From positions 1 to 64,000 of the forward strand of contig CAUYUJ010022416.1 in assembly GCA_963575745.1 (NCBI GenBank): DNA of 64,000 nucleotides. The letters run 5' to 3'. Shown here in pieces: positions 55,780 to 64,000 of this stretch (the stretch's first letter is position 1; each line of letters begins with the position of its first letter). This DNA is from Prorocentrum cordatum (lineage: Eukaryota > Sar > Dinophyceae > Prorocentrales > Prorocentraceae). The translations under genes were made by a program, and so were the position numbers. Below the pieces are notes generated by a model. That model was not told the origin of the DNA. It did no database searches and was given only the letters and a program-made list of their open reading frames with translations.

Positions 55780-55848
55780 GAGGCGGTTTAGAGGAGATCG
55801 TTTCGAGGACGGAGGGGGGACGAGATAAAACCCATGAGAATCTCAAGG

Positions 55849-56051
55849 ATATTTATCTCTGTGTCCCCTTTCCTCGTCTCTCTCCTTTTTACTCCTCTCA
55901 CCAGGGGTTTTGTGCTACAGGGGGGCTGCCAGCGGAGACCCCCCCCCATGTCCTCCGGGGACTCCGAAGCCTGGCCAGGGGCGGCAGCGCGACGCGAGTC
56001 CGAACCCTCGGAGTTGACCGGGAGCGGCAGCGCGACGCGAGTCCGAACCCC
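55849..56051. repeat. 203-bp direct repeat, copy 2
   Basis: Second copy of 55405-55607, ending 101 bp before the stop of the tyrosine recombinase gene (minus strand). It could be the 3' terminal repeat region of the DIRS-like element. Confidence 0.92.
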
Positions 56052-56152
56052 TTTCTGGTTTACCGCCAATATTTCCCAGGGACGGGTGGGGAGGGTCTGG
56101 AAAATGCTGACAGCGAAGCTGCTCAGATATTTTGCACCTTCTTTTCACTCTC

Positions 56153-57109
56153 TCATCCCACATCAAAGTTAAGAGCACTCGCCAGTACACGAAATCGTTC
56201 CAACTCTGCAGGCAAGAAATCGTTCTGAAGCAAAGTTTGCACACCGTCACTGATGTACAGTCTGGCCACAGCAGTGTCCTGCCATCTCCCAACTATCAAA
56301 GTCAAGCCCATGTTCTCGAACCTTCTATAATGAGTGGTGGCACCTCCACGGCGTAAAGAATATATCTGATATCCGTGCCGCTCCAGGTTCAACGACCTCA
56401 AGAGAGCTTTGAACACATCACGAAATTCGGGCACGGTGCCCTGCAGCAACGAGCTCTCAGGCGGCAAATTCTGAGTGAGCACTCTGATGAAGTGAACAAT
56501 CCTGGCGTCGTGGAGTGTGACCGACTCCTCGCAGTGTCGTCTCTTGCCTGCCTTGGTCACTGGCAAGGCTATGACAAGGCTGAGGCCGTCGTTGCTGAAC
56601 TGCAGCTGCCACTTACGAAGAGTGAGAAGCTCCATTGTTCGCAGAAATACGGAGTAGCCAATCACAAGCAGCACCGCCACGTCGTTTCGACTCCAGGACC
56701 GAGCCACCGTGGCAAGTGACATCAGCACATACTCGGGCATGGGTGGTGCTCGTTGTGGCATCTCAGTGCGTTGCCAAGCCTTCAGCAAGTTCCACGCACT
56801 GTGAAACACTCTCTTGCGTCGCAAGAAAAACTGTACGCCAGACAAAGTGGCCCCAGCATCTCCAGCAGGCCTCCCATGCGCCCATAGCGTCTCTATCCAT
56901 TCACATAACTGAAAATCGAGCTGCTCCAGGTCAGTGGCCACGTCGATACCATGGGCACGAATCCAAGAGACAAAGCTTTGCACCATCTGACCATATCTGC
57001 GAAACGTACGAGGTTGAACTAGTGTGTGTGATAATCTGCCAATCGCGCGTCGTACCCGAATGCGGGACACCAAGTCTATCTCATAATCAATGCGACGCTT
57101 CCTCGGCAT
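56153..57109 (-). CDS. DIRS tyrosine recombinase
   Basis: 318 residues starting ATG at 57109, overlapping the Pol stop by 23 nt in the +1 frame. An N-terminal helical core-binding-like domain (about 20-110) is followed by the catalytic domain. Arg I is R157 in FLRTMELLTLRKW, the beta-hairpin Lys is likely in VTKAGKRR (about 185-189), box II is Y250-S-L-R253 in YSLRRGGATTH, GRW is at 274-276, and the nucleophile Tyr is Y285 in ARLYISD. The His normally found three residues before Arg II is Tyr here. Its role would be to insert circular element DNA by site-specific recombination. It is complete and close to the usual length for this family. Confidence 0.88.
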   Translation of the reverse strand: MPRKRRIDYEIDLVSRIRVRRAIGRLSHTLVQPRTFRRYGQMVQSFVSWIRAHGIDVATDLEQLDFQLCEWIETLWAHGRPAGDAGATLSGVQFFLRRKRVFHSAWNLLKAWQRTEMPQRAPPMPEYVLMSLATVARSWSRNDVAVLLVIGYSVFLRTMELLTLRKWQLQFSNDGLSLVIALPVTKAGKRRHCEESVTLHDARIVHFIRVLTQNLPPESSLLQGTVPEFRDVFKALLRSLNLERHGYQIYSLRRGGATTHYRRFENMGLTLIVGRWQDTAVARLYISDGVQTLLQNDFLPAELERFRVLASALNFDVG

Positions 57110-60100
57110 TGCTGTTACCTGACGGGCCGCCTTCCCGCGAGGGGTCGTCGGCTGGGTTCTTGTCCGTCTCGGTGTACCCGTAGATCGGTCTTGCCGACGC
57201 CGCCAGGACCAGAGCTGAGATCCTCTTGACGGCTGCGTTGAGCAGATGCGAGGAAGAGCGCCCCCGCGATATCACACCAAGTCCAACCTGCGAATCCATC
57301 AGATGAGCGAACCTCGTGCCAAGGTGATGGCCCACTCTGAAGCGCCAGCGAAGGCCTGCCAGCGTGCTCAGCACCTCCAGCGCCGTGATGTGGCTCTTCC
57401 ACCTCCACTTCCAGACCAGCACTGTCTTCCACGTCCAGCGGCTCACGCTGATCGGGCGGCGTGGCCACAAGTCAGGGCGCATGACCTCCAGCGTGTCGAG
57501 GCGCACGTCCGAGCCCCTCACCTCAGCTCGCCGGATCAGCTCCTCCACGATCTGAATGCTTGGGTCCGCCTGCGCCTCGGCCTCTTCGAGGCCACGGTCC
57601 CTGATCACGACCCCACTGTCGTCGCCCTCCTTGGCCACCTGCACCAGGCCCTCAGCAGCGTCGAAGGCGCCTCCGACCGCGCGCGCCTCCGCTATCGTGG
57701 GGACCGTGTCCAGGTAGCCGCGTCGGTGAGCCCAGTGCGCCACTATCCAGGCCACCGCACCGCACTGGAACGAGTTGCCCAGCAGGGCGCATCGTACCAC
57801 CTCGAGCTCAGCCAGCTTGCGGAATCGTGTGGCCCGCGCTGCCGCCGTGTGCCCAGGTGGAAAGTCCATCAACATCTCTCTCTCAAAGGAGTCCGCAGGC
57901 TCCAGCGCACCTCCTTGCCATCGAAGACAGTGAGGATCTCGAAACTGGTACGGCGCGTAGCAGAAGTCGTGCCTCCGCCAACGCTCCAGCTCGGCCTCGC
58001 TGCACTGGTGCAGGCCTTTCGGCTTGTCGCCGGCACGCCCGCGCGGGATGCACCTCGCGAAGGTGGGCAGACGCTGCTCAGGAACCTCGGCTCCTGACCA
58101 CTCTCGCCCAGGGCGCAGCCAGCGGCCCAGCGGGCCTGGACCTCCAGGGATCGTCACTTTCACCACCTCACTCTTCACACTGACTTCGCCCTGCCACGGC
58201 GTCATGAGGTCGGTGTCACACCAGTAGAGCCTCTCTCGGCGAACGTGTGAGATGTCGGCGGCATCGATCATCACCGGGGCCAGCCCCATGTGCTCTGACA
58301 TCGTGTCGCGATCCTCGGCCGTCATGGAGGACACATTCTCGATCAAGTCGAACACCTCGACCTCCACGGAGAACACCTCCTTCACCAGCGACTTCACCCG
58401 CTTGATCTCGTAGAAGAGGCCCGACCTCGCCCCTGACAGCCCTCGCCTATCGACGCTCAGCCTGGTGAGGTCCACGCAGGGAGCTCCAGCAAACAGGAGA
58501 ACCCAGCGCACGTGAGGGGCCCTGTCCCGGATCTTGGCGATGTCCTGCGCGCTCAGCTTCGCGACGTCGCCCAGCTCCACCACGTCCGGCCACGCGTGCT
58601 TGACCACGCGGCAGGCCTCTGGGTCCGTCTCCGACGCGGCATACACGGCCACGCTCAGCCCCAGCATGTCGAGGGCCCGCCTTCCACCTCCGATCCCGTC
58701 GAAGAGCGACAGCAGCACGCCCTCGTCCTGCAGCCGCCCCACCTGGCGTCTGCGAGAAGCCTTGGCTGCCTCAACGCCGTGTGGGAGCAGGCGCACAGCC
58801 CGGCATACTGCCCCCTTGCGCATGCTGGCGTCGGACACGGTGACGAGCCCGCTCACGGGCGTCCTGAGGTCGCACCTCATGAGCGGCAGGAGCCCCACGG
58901 CCAGCAGCAGCTCCCTCTGGACGGGAGCGGGCAACCTGCGCTCGCCTCTCCAGCGCACCACGGCACGCCACAGGCCGTCGAACACGGACATCGTCTCACG
59001 CCTGAACATCATCGCTCGCACCCAGCGGCCCGCCACCACCTGCAGCCAAGTCTGAGTCAGCACACTCCGATCAAGCGTGGCGAAGGTGAGGCCCAGCAGG
59101 CGGTACACGAACTCCAGGGGCGGGCTGATCACGCCCCTCGTGCCGTCAATGAGCTCACCCAAAACTTGACTGACAGGCTCACGGCACACTGCCTTATCCT
59201 CGCTCCTGGGCACGCCCCGCTGCGCGTACCTCTCGCAAGCCAGCTGCACCACCTCGGGGGGGCCCTGTGCCTTCAGCGCCGCCGCGGAGACCTCGTCGGT
59301 AACCTCCAGCACGTCCAGGTTGTCGATGTACACCTGCCACACTACCCAGCAAGCCGTACCAGGACCCTCCGGCATGAGCGCGTCTACTCCTCTCGTCGCC
59401 TTCGGCACCGTCTCCGACCACACCTTGACCAGCACGTCCCCGTGGCAGCGCTGCCCTCGCCTGCAGTGGCACAGGAGGCGACAGCCCGAGAGCTCGGGCA
59501 AGCAGGCCAGCAGATCGGGCGAGTCGCGCAGGTGGCTCTCGTAGTTCGCGATGGCCTCGTTCCTCGGCATCATCTTTGACACCTTGAAGGGGTTCGCCCA
59601 CTTGGAGGGGGAGAAGCCGTACCGCTGCCCTGTGCGACCGATGTACACCTGTGGGCGCTCGTCGTCGTAGGATTGGCCCAGCTCGCCTCGCACCGGCGGC
59701 CTCGCCTCGCCCTGAGAGACCACCGAGCCCCTCTCACGATGTGGAGGCAGAGGAAGGTCACGCCGCAATTCACGGTCCTCAGGCAGCGGAGGCACTCCCT
59801 CCAGCCACTCACGAAGCAGCCGCCGGTGGATGTGCTGGATGATGCCTGTCGCCGACACCCAGCCCATCGGGATCACGGCCGCGGCCACGTGCACCTCGCC
59901 GGTCCCGTCAAGACCGAGGCAGGACCTGCTCACCTTCTTGGAGAGCGCCATGTACTTGTGCCACACCGCGGGCAACCGGTACACGTAGAAGCAGCACTTG
60001 AGGTCCTCCGACGAGCTCATCATCACCTCGCCGCTCCTCAAGATGATGCTCTTCCACTTGTCTGTCGTCGGGAGGAGACCCATGTCCCCCTGGACCGTCT

Positions 60101-61745
60101 CCTGCATCCAGTTGCTCGGGATGATGTTCATCACCAGCCGCTGCGGCCCCGAGCCTTTGACGTGTCCCGACTTTCGTACACCAAAGAGGCCGCCCAGCAC
60201 GCGACGGCCCTTGACCTTCACGATCTCGTCGGCCTCGATCGGGACGAGGATGCCCCTGTTCACGAGCGCGGCCGCGATGAGCTCCCACTCGTCATCCTCG
60301 GCCCAGACGCGCGGGGTCTTGGGCATCTCGCCCAGCTCCGCGGGGCTCTTCATCACCCACTCCGGGTGCTCCAGCACGCTCCTTATCCAACCTTCGCTCA
60401 CCTCGGTCGCCAGCACCGAGCCGCAAGCCTCCTTCGGCGGCAGGGCGAGCAAGAGGCGCTCGCGGTCCAGCTGCTCGGCTGGGTACACCTCCATGCCCGT
60501 GTAGCTCACTGCCGACGACTTCAGCTCCTGGGTCCAGTCGAGGTTCGCCACGGAGCCCTCGTACTGGCACAGGAACGTGCCCACACTCCTGGCCAGCAAC
60601 CTCAGGGCCTTCAGCTGCACCGCGCTGGCGGGCCCGTGCCTCACCTTCCAGGGGGCCATCTTGAGACCAGGGTGCTTGCCCCCCAGCGCGTACTGGAAGT
60701 TCAGGCTCAGGACAGTGAGCTTCAGCCAGCCGTTCAGGTCGTCCTCGAAGGAGGGATCGACTGGCTTCGATTCGCCGAACACAACGCCGTTCATGCTCAA
60801 CTCCTCGATCGCCAGATCGACGCAGGGCAACGGCAGCAGGTCACGCCGTCCGTTCCCTGCGGTCAGTGGTGAGAGGATATCATCGTACGATTTCGCATCA
60901 AAATTGCCAAGTGCCCCGCTCGACGCGGGCGAAGAAGTACTGAGATCAGCTAGACGGCGTCCCACAACACGAACTGGAGCTCCACAGAGACTGCCCAGCT
61001 CACTGGCGGCACGCGTCTGGTTCAAGTAGGGAAAGTCGTGAATTCGCGTGGACGGCTCGTCCGAGACTGCGCCATGAGCGGCGCCGTTGCACTCATCCTC
61101 AAGGTACGAGGAGAAGGTGATCTCGGACTCCCAGCTGCCGTCGGACGTGCAGTCACACGCCTCTCGAGCGCCCTCGAAGCTCATGCATTCTACTTCCGAT
61201 TCTTGTTGGGCCTCTTGCCCTGGCCCTTGTCCTTGCCCTTGCCACGGGCCTGACCCTTCGTGCCGCCCTTGCCCTTCGGGTTCCACGAGCGCCAAGGTGG
61301 CGTCCCGCGGTGCTGCCCTTTGTCGCCCTTCGGCTTGCCCTTGTTGCCAGCCTTCGCCTCCGTGGTCACGTCGTCCTCGAACCTCGCGCGACGAATAGGG
61401 CTCGAGGGTCTCCGAAGGGCCGGCTTGCGATCCACTCCAGGGCTGATCGAACCAGGTGCTGGCCGCCAGTGTGGCGACGGGCCCCTCGGGCTCCCCGATC
61501 TCTCGCCAGCGCCTGTCCCGGCTGCCGGGCTCGGCGACGCTCTCCTTACTGCCTCGACAGCGTCCCCGCGACCGCGACCTCGCCCTCGGCCGCGTCCACG
61601 CCAGAGCTTCGCCCTCCACCTGTCCTTCCTCGATCCGGGCGTCGGCGCATCCTTCTCCCCCTGTGCTCCAGGACTCGATATCTGTGGGGGCGGCGGTGCG
61701 GGAGAGGGCGTCCTGGTGCGCCCACCCTCTCCCTCGCCGAGTCCC
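57087..61745 (-). CDS. DIRS Pol: reverse transcriptase with DUF4326 insert, RNase H split by C5 methyltransferase
   Basis: An open frame of about 1550 codons joined to gag by a -1 shift at 61745-61755; a fallback is an internal ATG. The N-terminal 300 residues are charged and low in complexity. RT: motif A SSEDLKCCFYVY (Asp codon 60005), motif B AAVIPMGWVSATG (about 59880-59840), motif C YIDN (59330-59319; Asn for the second Asp). Between B and C lies a DUF4326-like domain (59654-59385: VYIGRTG, KWANPF, LLCHC, CHGDVL). RNase H starts with VSDAS (Asp codon 58832). Then a C5 methyltransferase (58721-57723) has LLSLFDGIGGG, FAGAPC with catalytic Cys at 58476-58478, IENV, RRERLYW and GNS. RNase H resumes with Glu (57377), MDSQVGLGVISRG (Asp 57296) and NPADDPSREG. 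No stop interrupts the frame. It makes, and perhaps methylates, element DNA. Confidence 0.88.
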   Translation of the reverse strand, partial: GTRRGRGWAHQDALSRTAAPTDIESWSTGGEGCADARIEEGQVEGEALAWTRPRARSRSRGRCRGSKESVAEPGSRDRRWREIGEPEGPVATLAASTWFDQPWSGSQAGPSETLEPYSSREVRGRRDHGGEGWQQGQAEGRQRAAPRDATLALVEPEGQGRHEGSGPWQGQGQGPGQEAQQESEVECMSFEGAREACDCTSDGSWESEITFSSYLEDECNGAAHGAVSDEPSTRIHDFPYLNQTRAASELGSLCGAPVRVVGRRLADLSTSSPASSGALGNFDAKSYDDILSPLTAGNGRRDLLPLPCVDLAIEELSMNGVVFGESKPVDPSFEDDLNGWLKLTVLSLNFQYALGGKHPGLKMAPWKVRHGPASAVQLKALRLLARSVGTFLCQYEGSVANLDWTQELKSSAVSYTGMEVYPAEQLDRERLLLALPPKEACGSVLATEVSEGWIRSVLEHPEWVMKSPAELGEMPKTPRVWAEDDEWELIAAALVNRGILVPIEADEIVKVKGRRVLGGLFGVRKSGHVKGSGPQRLVMNIIPSNWMQETVQGDMGLLPTTDKWKSIILRSGEVMMSSSEDLKCCFYVYRLPAVWHKYMALSKKVSRSCLGLDGTGEVHVAAAVIPMGWVSATGIIQHIHRRLLREWLEGVPPLPEDRELRRDLPLPPHRERGSVVSQGEARPPVRGELGQSYDDERPQVYIGRTGQRYGFSPSKWANPFKVSKMMPRNEAIANYESHLRDSPDLLACLPELSGCRLLCHCRRGQRCHGDVLVKVWSETVPKATRGVDALMPEGPGTACWVVWQVYIDNLDVLEVTDEVSAAALKAQGPPEVVQLACERYAQRGVPRSEDKAVCREPVSQVLGELIDGTRGVISPPLEFVYRLLGLTFATLDRSVLTQTWLQVVAGRWVRAMMFRRETMSVFDGLWRAVVRWRGERRLPAPVQRELLLAVGLLPLMRCDLRTPVSGLVTVSDASMRKGAVCRAVRLLPHGVEAAKASRRRQVGRLQDEGVLLSLFDGIGGGRRALDMLGLSVAVYAASETDPEACRVVKHAWPDVVELGDVAKLSAQDIAKIRDRAPHVRWVLLFAGAPCVDLTRLSVDRRGLSGARSGLFYEIKRVKSLVKEVFSVEVEVFDLIENVSSMTAEDRDTMSEHMGLAPVMIDAADISHVRRERLYWCDTDLMTPWQGEVSVKSEVVKVTIPGGPGPLGRWLRPGREWSGAEVPEQRLPTFARCIPRGRAGDKPKGLHQCSEAELERWRRHDFCYAPYQFRDPHCLRWQGGALEPADSFEREMLMDFPPGHTAAARATRFRKLAELEVVRCALLGNSFQCGAVAWIVAHWAHRRGYLDTVPTIAEARAVGGAFDAAEGLVQVAKEGDDSGVVIRDRGLEEAEAQADPSIQIVEELIRRAEVRGSDVRLDTLEVMRPDLWPRRPISVSRWTWKTVLVWKWRWKSHITALEVLSTLAGLRWRFRVGHHLGTRFAHLMDSQVGLGVISRGRSSSHLLNAAVKRISALVLAASARPIYGYTETDKNPADDPSREGGPSGNSNAEEASH
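57723..58721 (-). other. Cytosine-5 DNA methyltransferase domain inside RNase H
   Basis: Motif I LLSLFDGIGGG, motif IV GAPC with the catalytic Cys, motif VI ENV, motif VIII RRERLYW and motif X GNSFQCGA are all present in order. The VDLTRLS after the Cys is closer to DNMT3-like enzymes than to bacterial ones, as an impression only. All catalytic residues appear intact. Confidence 0.9.
59385..59654 (-). other. DUF4326-like domain inside the reverse transcriptase
   Basis: About 90 residues with the family signature as I know it: VYIGRTG, then a KWANPF block, a helix with ANYESHL, a LLACLPELSGCRLLCHC strand-turn and a RCHGDVLVKVW end. DUF4326 proteins are small Cys/His domains of unknown function, often from phages and bacteria. 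Here the domain lies in frame between RT motifs B and C. Confidence 0.75.
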
Positions 61746-61755
61746 TAGGGGGGCC
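61745..61755 (-). promoter_or_regulatory. Candidate -1 frameshift site at the gag stop
   Basis: The last gag codons are AGG CCC CCC TAG. Pol is open in the -1 frame (GCC CCC CTA). With six C's, the Pro-tRNA on the last CCC can slip back one base onto CCC with full pairing while the stop codon waits in the A site. No classical X XXY YYZ heptamer and no proven downstream structure. Confidence 0.45.
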
Positions 61756-63568
61756 TCCTCGCGCCCGCTCGAGTGAGGCGCTCCTTCAGCTTCGCGCCCT
61801 CCGAGTAGGACGCCACGGCCGCCGACACCTCGGCGCTGCTGGCCAGCCCGATGTCGGTGGAGTCGATCAGCTCGAGGTGCTCGGCCACCTTCCAGTGCCC
61901 GTCCTTGGTGGCCTGCTCGATGGCCTTCAGCCTCTGCATCAGCATGTCGCCCAGCTGCGGCAGATCGCCCCTCGTGAGGGCGTCCAAGCACTCCCCGATC
62001 ATCCTCATCTCGCGCACATTCCGCACCCCCATCTCGCTCTGAGGGTGCATGCCGTGCCACACGCTCGTGATATACTGCACCACGTTGGACGCCATCCTAT
62101 CCAGCTCATCATCGTTGTCGGCCCCGCCCCGCTGCGCCAAGTATTCACGGATCTGCTTCAGACCCGCTGCCATGAGCGCCCCGGGGTCGGAGCGGGCCAG
62201 CTTCTGCACTCGGCGGCCGGAACCAGCGGTCGGGGCCTCGTCAAAACTCGCACTGTCAGAGCTATCCTTGTCCCTGTTCTTCTGCTTCTTGCGGCTGCGG
62301 CGGCCCTCCAGCGCAGCCTCGGCGCGCTCGGCCAGCGCCTCGCCTATGGAGCGCTTCCTCTGAAGCTTCTCCTTCAGCCTCTTGACGATCTTCCTCATCT
62401 CCTCGGCCGTCTTGCCATCGGCGTCCTCACCGTCGGCACCGCCTGAGCCCTTGGGAGCTCCACCTGCGTTCTTACCTGGCACCACTGGTCCTGCGTCAGC
62501 GGCGGGCGGCGCAGCGCCTGCAGGGAGGGCGCCAGGCGGGGCAGCTCCAGCGCCATCAGCGGCTCCGCCTCCAGGCCCGGCCGCCCCCAGCACGCGCAGC
62601 GTGTCCGAGTGCACCACGTTGCGCCCTGGCCAGGCGGTCGTGCGACAGCACGTCGCCACGCCCTGGGTGCAGAGGTGCACCACGCTGCTTCCCATCGCAA
62701 AGATGCCCTGCAGGATCGGCAAGTAGAGAGGGTCGCTGCTGCTCTCCACTGCGCACTCCACGAACTCCCCTGCCGCGTCAGGTGGGTAGAGCCCTGTCAC
62801 TGTCATCGTCGTCGTCCCGCTTGGCTGACAGGCAGCATCGTACATCACCAGCTCGACGCGGCAACCGGCACTCAGCCCCAGGAGGCCGTGGGTCACTGCC
62901 TGGGGCGCCATGGGCACGTATACCCAAGGACCAGCCTGCTGCGCCGCCGCCGCGACCCCCGCCACCGCTGGCTGGGCGAACGCTGCTCCGAACTGCGGCA
63001 GCGCCCCGCCCGCCACGGGCATGCCTGCCTGCCAGCCCAAGGGCACAGGCGCGGCGGCGGCTGGCACCGCGTGGGCGGCCTGCCCTGCCACGGCGAGGCC
63101 GGCTCCACCCCCAGCGTGAGCGGGTGGCCCCACGAGGGCTCCCACCCCGGGGATCCCTGGGATCAGACCCGGCACCACGGGGCCCCCCATGGCCGCTGGC
63201 GCCCCTGCTCCAGCGCCGGCACCTCTGCCGCGTCCTGCAGCGGGCGGCGGGGCGGCAGGCGGCTTGCCCATGCCGCCCATTGGGCCGCCCATGCCGCCCA
63301 TGCCGCCCTTGCCGCCCATCCCGGGCTTCGCCGCCGCCTTGCCTCCGCCTCCTGGTGCTGCGGGGCCGGCGGCGGCTCCGCCCGCGGCCGCGGCAGCTCC
63401 AGCGGCCACTCCGGCAGGCGGCGGCGGAAGCAAGGCGCCGACGCCAGGCGGCAGCCCCAGAAAGCCGCCCAGCACTCCGCCGCCGCCGACGCCGAGGAGC
63501 CCCCCACCAGGGCCCAACCCAGGCGGGCCAGGCGGGGCGCCCGCGCCAGCCCCCGCGGCGCCGAACAT
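61745..63568 (-). CDS. DIRS Gag-like protein
   Basis: 607 residues from the first ATG (63568); a GTG two codons upstream is less likely. The N-terminal 200 residues are Gly/Ala/Pro-rich. A compact middle section ([40 protein letters not shown]) may be a folded domain. Then come a basic helical stretch ([16 protein letters not shown]), a KKQKNRDKD nuclear-localisation-like run, and a helical C-terminus of mixed composition ([30 protein letters not shown]). The position 5' of pol defines it as Gag; I know no named domain in it. It ends CCC CCC TAG, the presumed frameshift site. Confidence 0.75.
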   Translation of the reverse strand: MFGAAGAGAGAPPGPPGLGPGGGLLGVGGGGVLGGFLGLPPGVGALLPPPPAGVAAGAAAAAGGAAAGPAAPGGGGKAAAKPGMGGKGGMGGMGGPMGGMGKPPAAPPPAAGRGRGAGAGAGAPAAMGGPVVPGLIPGIPGVGALVGPPAHAGGGAGLAVAGQAAHAVPAAAAPVPLGWQAGMPVAGGALPQFGAAFAQPAVAGVAAAAQQAGPWVYVPMAPQAVTHGLLGLSAGCRVELVMYDAACQPSGTTTMTVTGLYPPDAAGEFVECAVESSSDPLYLPILQGIFAMGSSVVHLCTQGVATCCRTTAWPGRNVVHSDTLRVLGAAGPGGGAADGAGAAPPGALPAGAAPPAADAGPVVPGKNAGGAPKGSGGADGEDADGKTAEEMRKIVKRLKEKLQRKRSIGEALAERAEAALEGRRSRKKQKNRDKDSSDSASFDEAPTAGSGRRVQKLARSDPGALMAAGLKQIREYLAQRGGADNDDELDRMASNVVQYITSVWHGMHPQSEMGVRNVREMRMIGECLDALTRGDLPQLGDMLMQRLKAIEQATKDGHWKVAEHLELIDSTDIGLASSAEVSAAVASYSEGAKLKERLTRAGARRPP

Positions 63569-63686
63569 CGCCACCGCCGTGCCGCCGCCGCGGCGGCGCG
63601 GGCAGGCGAGCTTCCCCAGTCGCCGAGGGGGAAGCCCAGTCGGGCGCGGGCTCCTCGGAGGGGGTCATTCTGGGGACCCCCGCACC

Positions 63687-63698
63687 CTTAAGCCGAGG

Positions 63699-63702
<4 letters not shown>
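63687..63702 (-). other. Degraded spliced leader at DIRS 5' end
   Basis: TCCGCCTCGGCTTAAG follows the TA array and precedes the gag ATG by about 118 nt. It aligns to DinoSL with transitions plus a 6-nt deletion explainable by two CCG repeats. Weaker than the LINE copies, but in the same position. Confidence 0.4.
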
Positions 63703-63761
<59 letters not shown>

Positions 63762-63825
63762 CTGTATGTATGTATGTATGTATGTATGTATGTATGTATG
63801 TATGTATGTATGTATGTATGTATAG
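63702..63825. repeat. (TA)n and (TATG)n microsatellite
   Basis: TA dinucleotides to about 63750, then TATG tetranucleotides, abutting the DIRS 5' end. Confidence 0.95.
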
Positions 63826-63893
63826 AGGGAGACATAAATATAAGAGAAGTAGACAGAGAGAGAGAAACAACAAAAAAATAGAGAGGGGAGAGG

Positions 63894-63924
<31 letters not shown>

Positions 63925-64000
63925 AGGGAGGGAGGAGGCAGGCGAGGGGAGGGAGAAGGGAGGAGGGAGAGGAGGGAGAGGGGATAGGGCAGAGAGGCAT
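63826..64000. repeat. (GA)n / GGGA purine-rich tract
   Basis: GAGA dinucleotides and GGGAGG words continue to the window edge. No gene. Confidence 0.9.

Larger units (their letters stand above)
56052..63702 (-). mobile_element. DIRS-like tyrosine-recombinase retrotransposon with C5-methyltransferase
   Basis: Order on the minus strand: degraded spliced leader beside a TA array, gag, pol (reverse transcriptase, RNase H, methyltransferase), tyrosine recombinase. This is the DIRS type: integration by tyrosine recombinase, no aspartic protease or DDE integrase seen. Cytosine methyltransferases inside DIRS-like elements of dinoflagellates are established. All three ORFs are free of stops and frameshifts apart from the gag-pol junction, so this copy may be young. 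The exact ends are uncertain; the 203-bp direct repeats beyond the 3' end may belong to it. Confidence 0.85.

Noticed and set aside
61748-62060. Upstream extension of the pol frame within gag
   Set aside because: The first 100 or so codons of that frame are Arg/Gly-rich shadow of the gag coding sequence and lack features; pol is taken to start at the frameshift.

Overview
This window reads as nuclear DNA of a dinoflagellate. The main evidence is the dinoflagellate trans-spliced leader (DinoSL). An exact 22-nt copy lies at 32644-32665, a copy with one extra T at 55359-55381 (minus strand), and weaker relics elsewhere. Supporting evidence is the GC-rich, repeat-choked sequence, almost devoid of conventional genes, and a DIRS-like retrotransposon that carries a cytosine-5 DNA methyltransferase, a combination known from dinoflagellates. 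The species cannot be named from the sequence.

Layout. 1-32 kb is a mosaic of microsatellites (GGA/TCC, GACACA, a 3.2-kb AC-rich block, ATC/AGC, TTG), minisatellites and satellites (a 101-bp unit repeated about 20 times, a 133-bp unit, a 12-bp unit), small inverted-repeat elements, long palindromes, and short islands that look like exons, all on the minus strand. Two possible retroposed cDNAs (587-1318 minus, 23891-24852 plus) each follow a degenerate spliced-leader relic. 32.6-39 kb holds a non-LTR retrotransposon on the plus strand (here LINE-A): spliced leader, ORF1 with a RanBP2-type zinc finger, then endonuclease, reverse transcriptase and RNase H broken by three frameshifts. 39-50 kb is another repeat mosaic, dominated by related modules ending in (TTG)n and by a 1-kb CCTNAGG-like block. 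50.3-55.4 kb holds a second, unrelated LINE on the minus strand (LINE-B), also with a spliced leader at its 5' end. 55.4-56.1 kb contains a nearly perfect 203-bp direct repeat.

56.1-63.7 kb, minus strand, is the most notable object: an apparently intact three-ORF tyrosine-recombinase (DIRS-like) retrotransposon. Gag (61745-63568) is followed in the -1 frame by a very long Pol (57087-61745) and then by a tyrosine recombinase (56153-57109) that overlaps the Pol end by 23 nt. Pol appears to be doubly nested: a DUF4326-like domain sits between reverse transcriptase motifs B and C, and a complete C5 methyltransferase sits between the first Asp and the Glu of the RNase H domain.

How the parts relate. 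Nothing here looks like an intact cellular gene. The three large elements share a pattern: a 5' end carrying the spliced leader or a degraded version of it, abutting a simple-sequence array (TCC for LINE-A, TA for LINE-B and the DIRS element). This fits copying of trans-spliced transcripts and insertion into microsatellites. All assignments rest on motifs read by eye; no database search was run.
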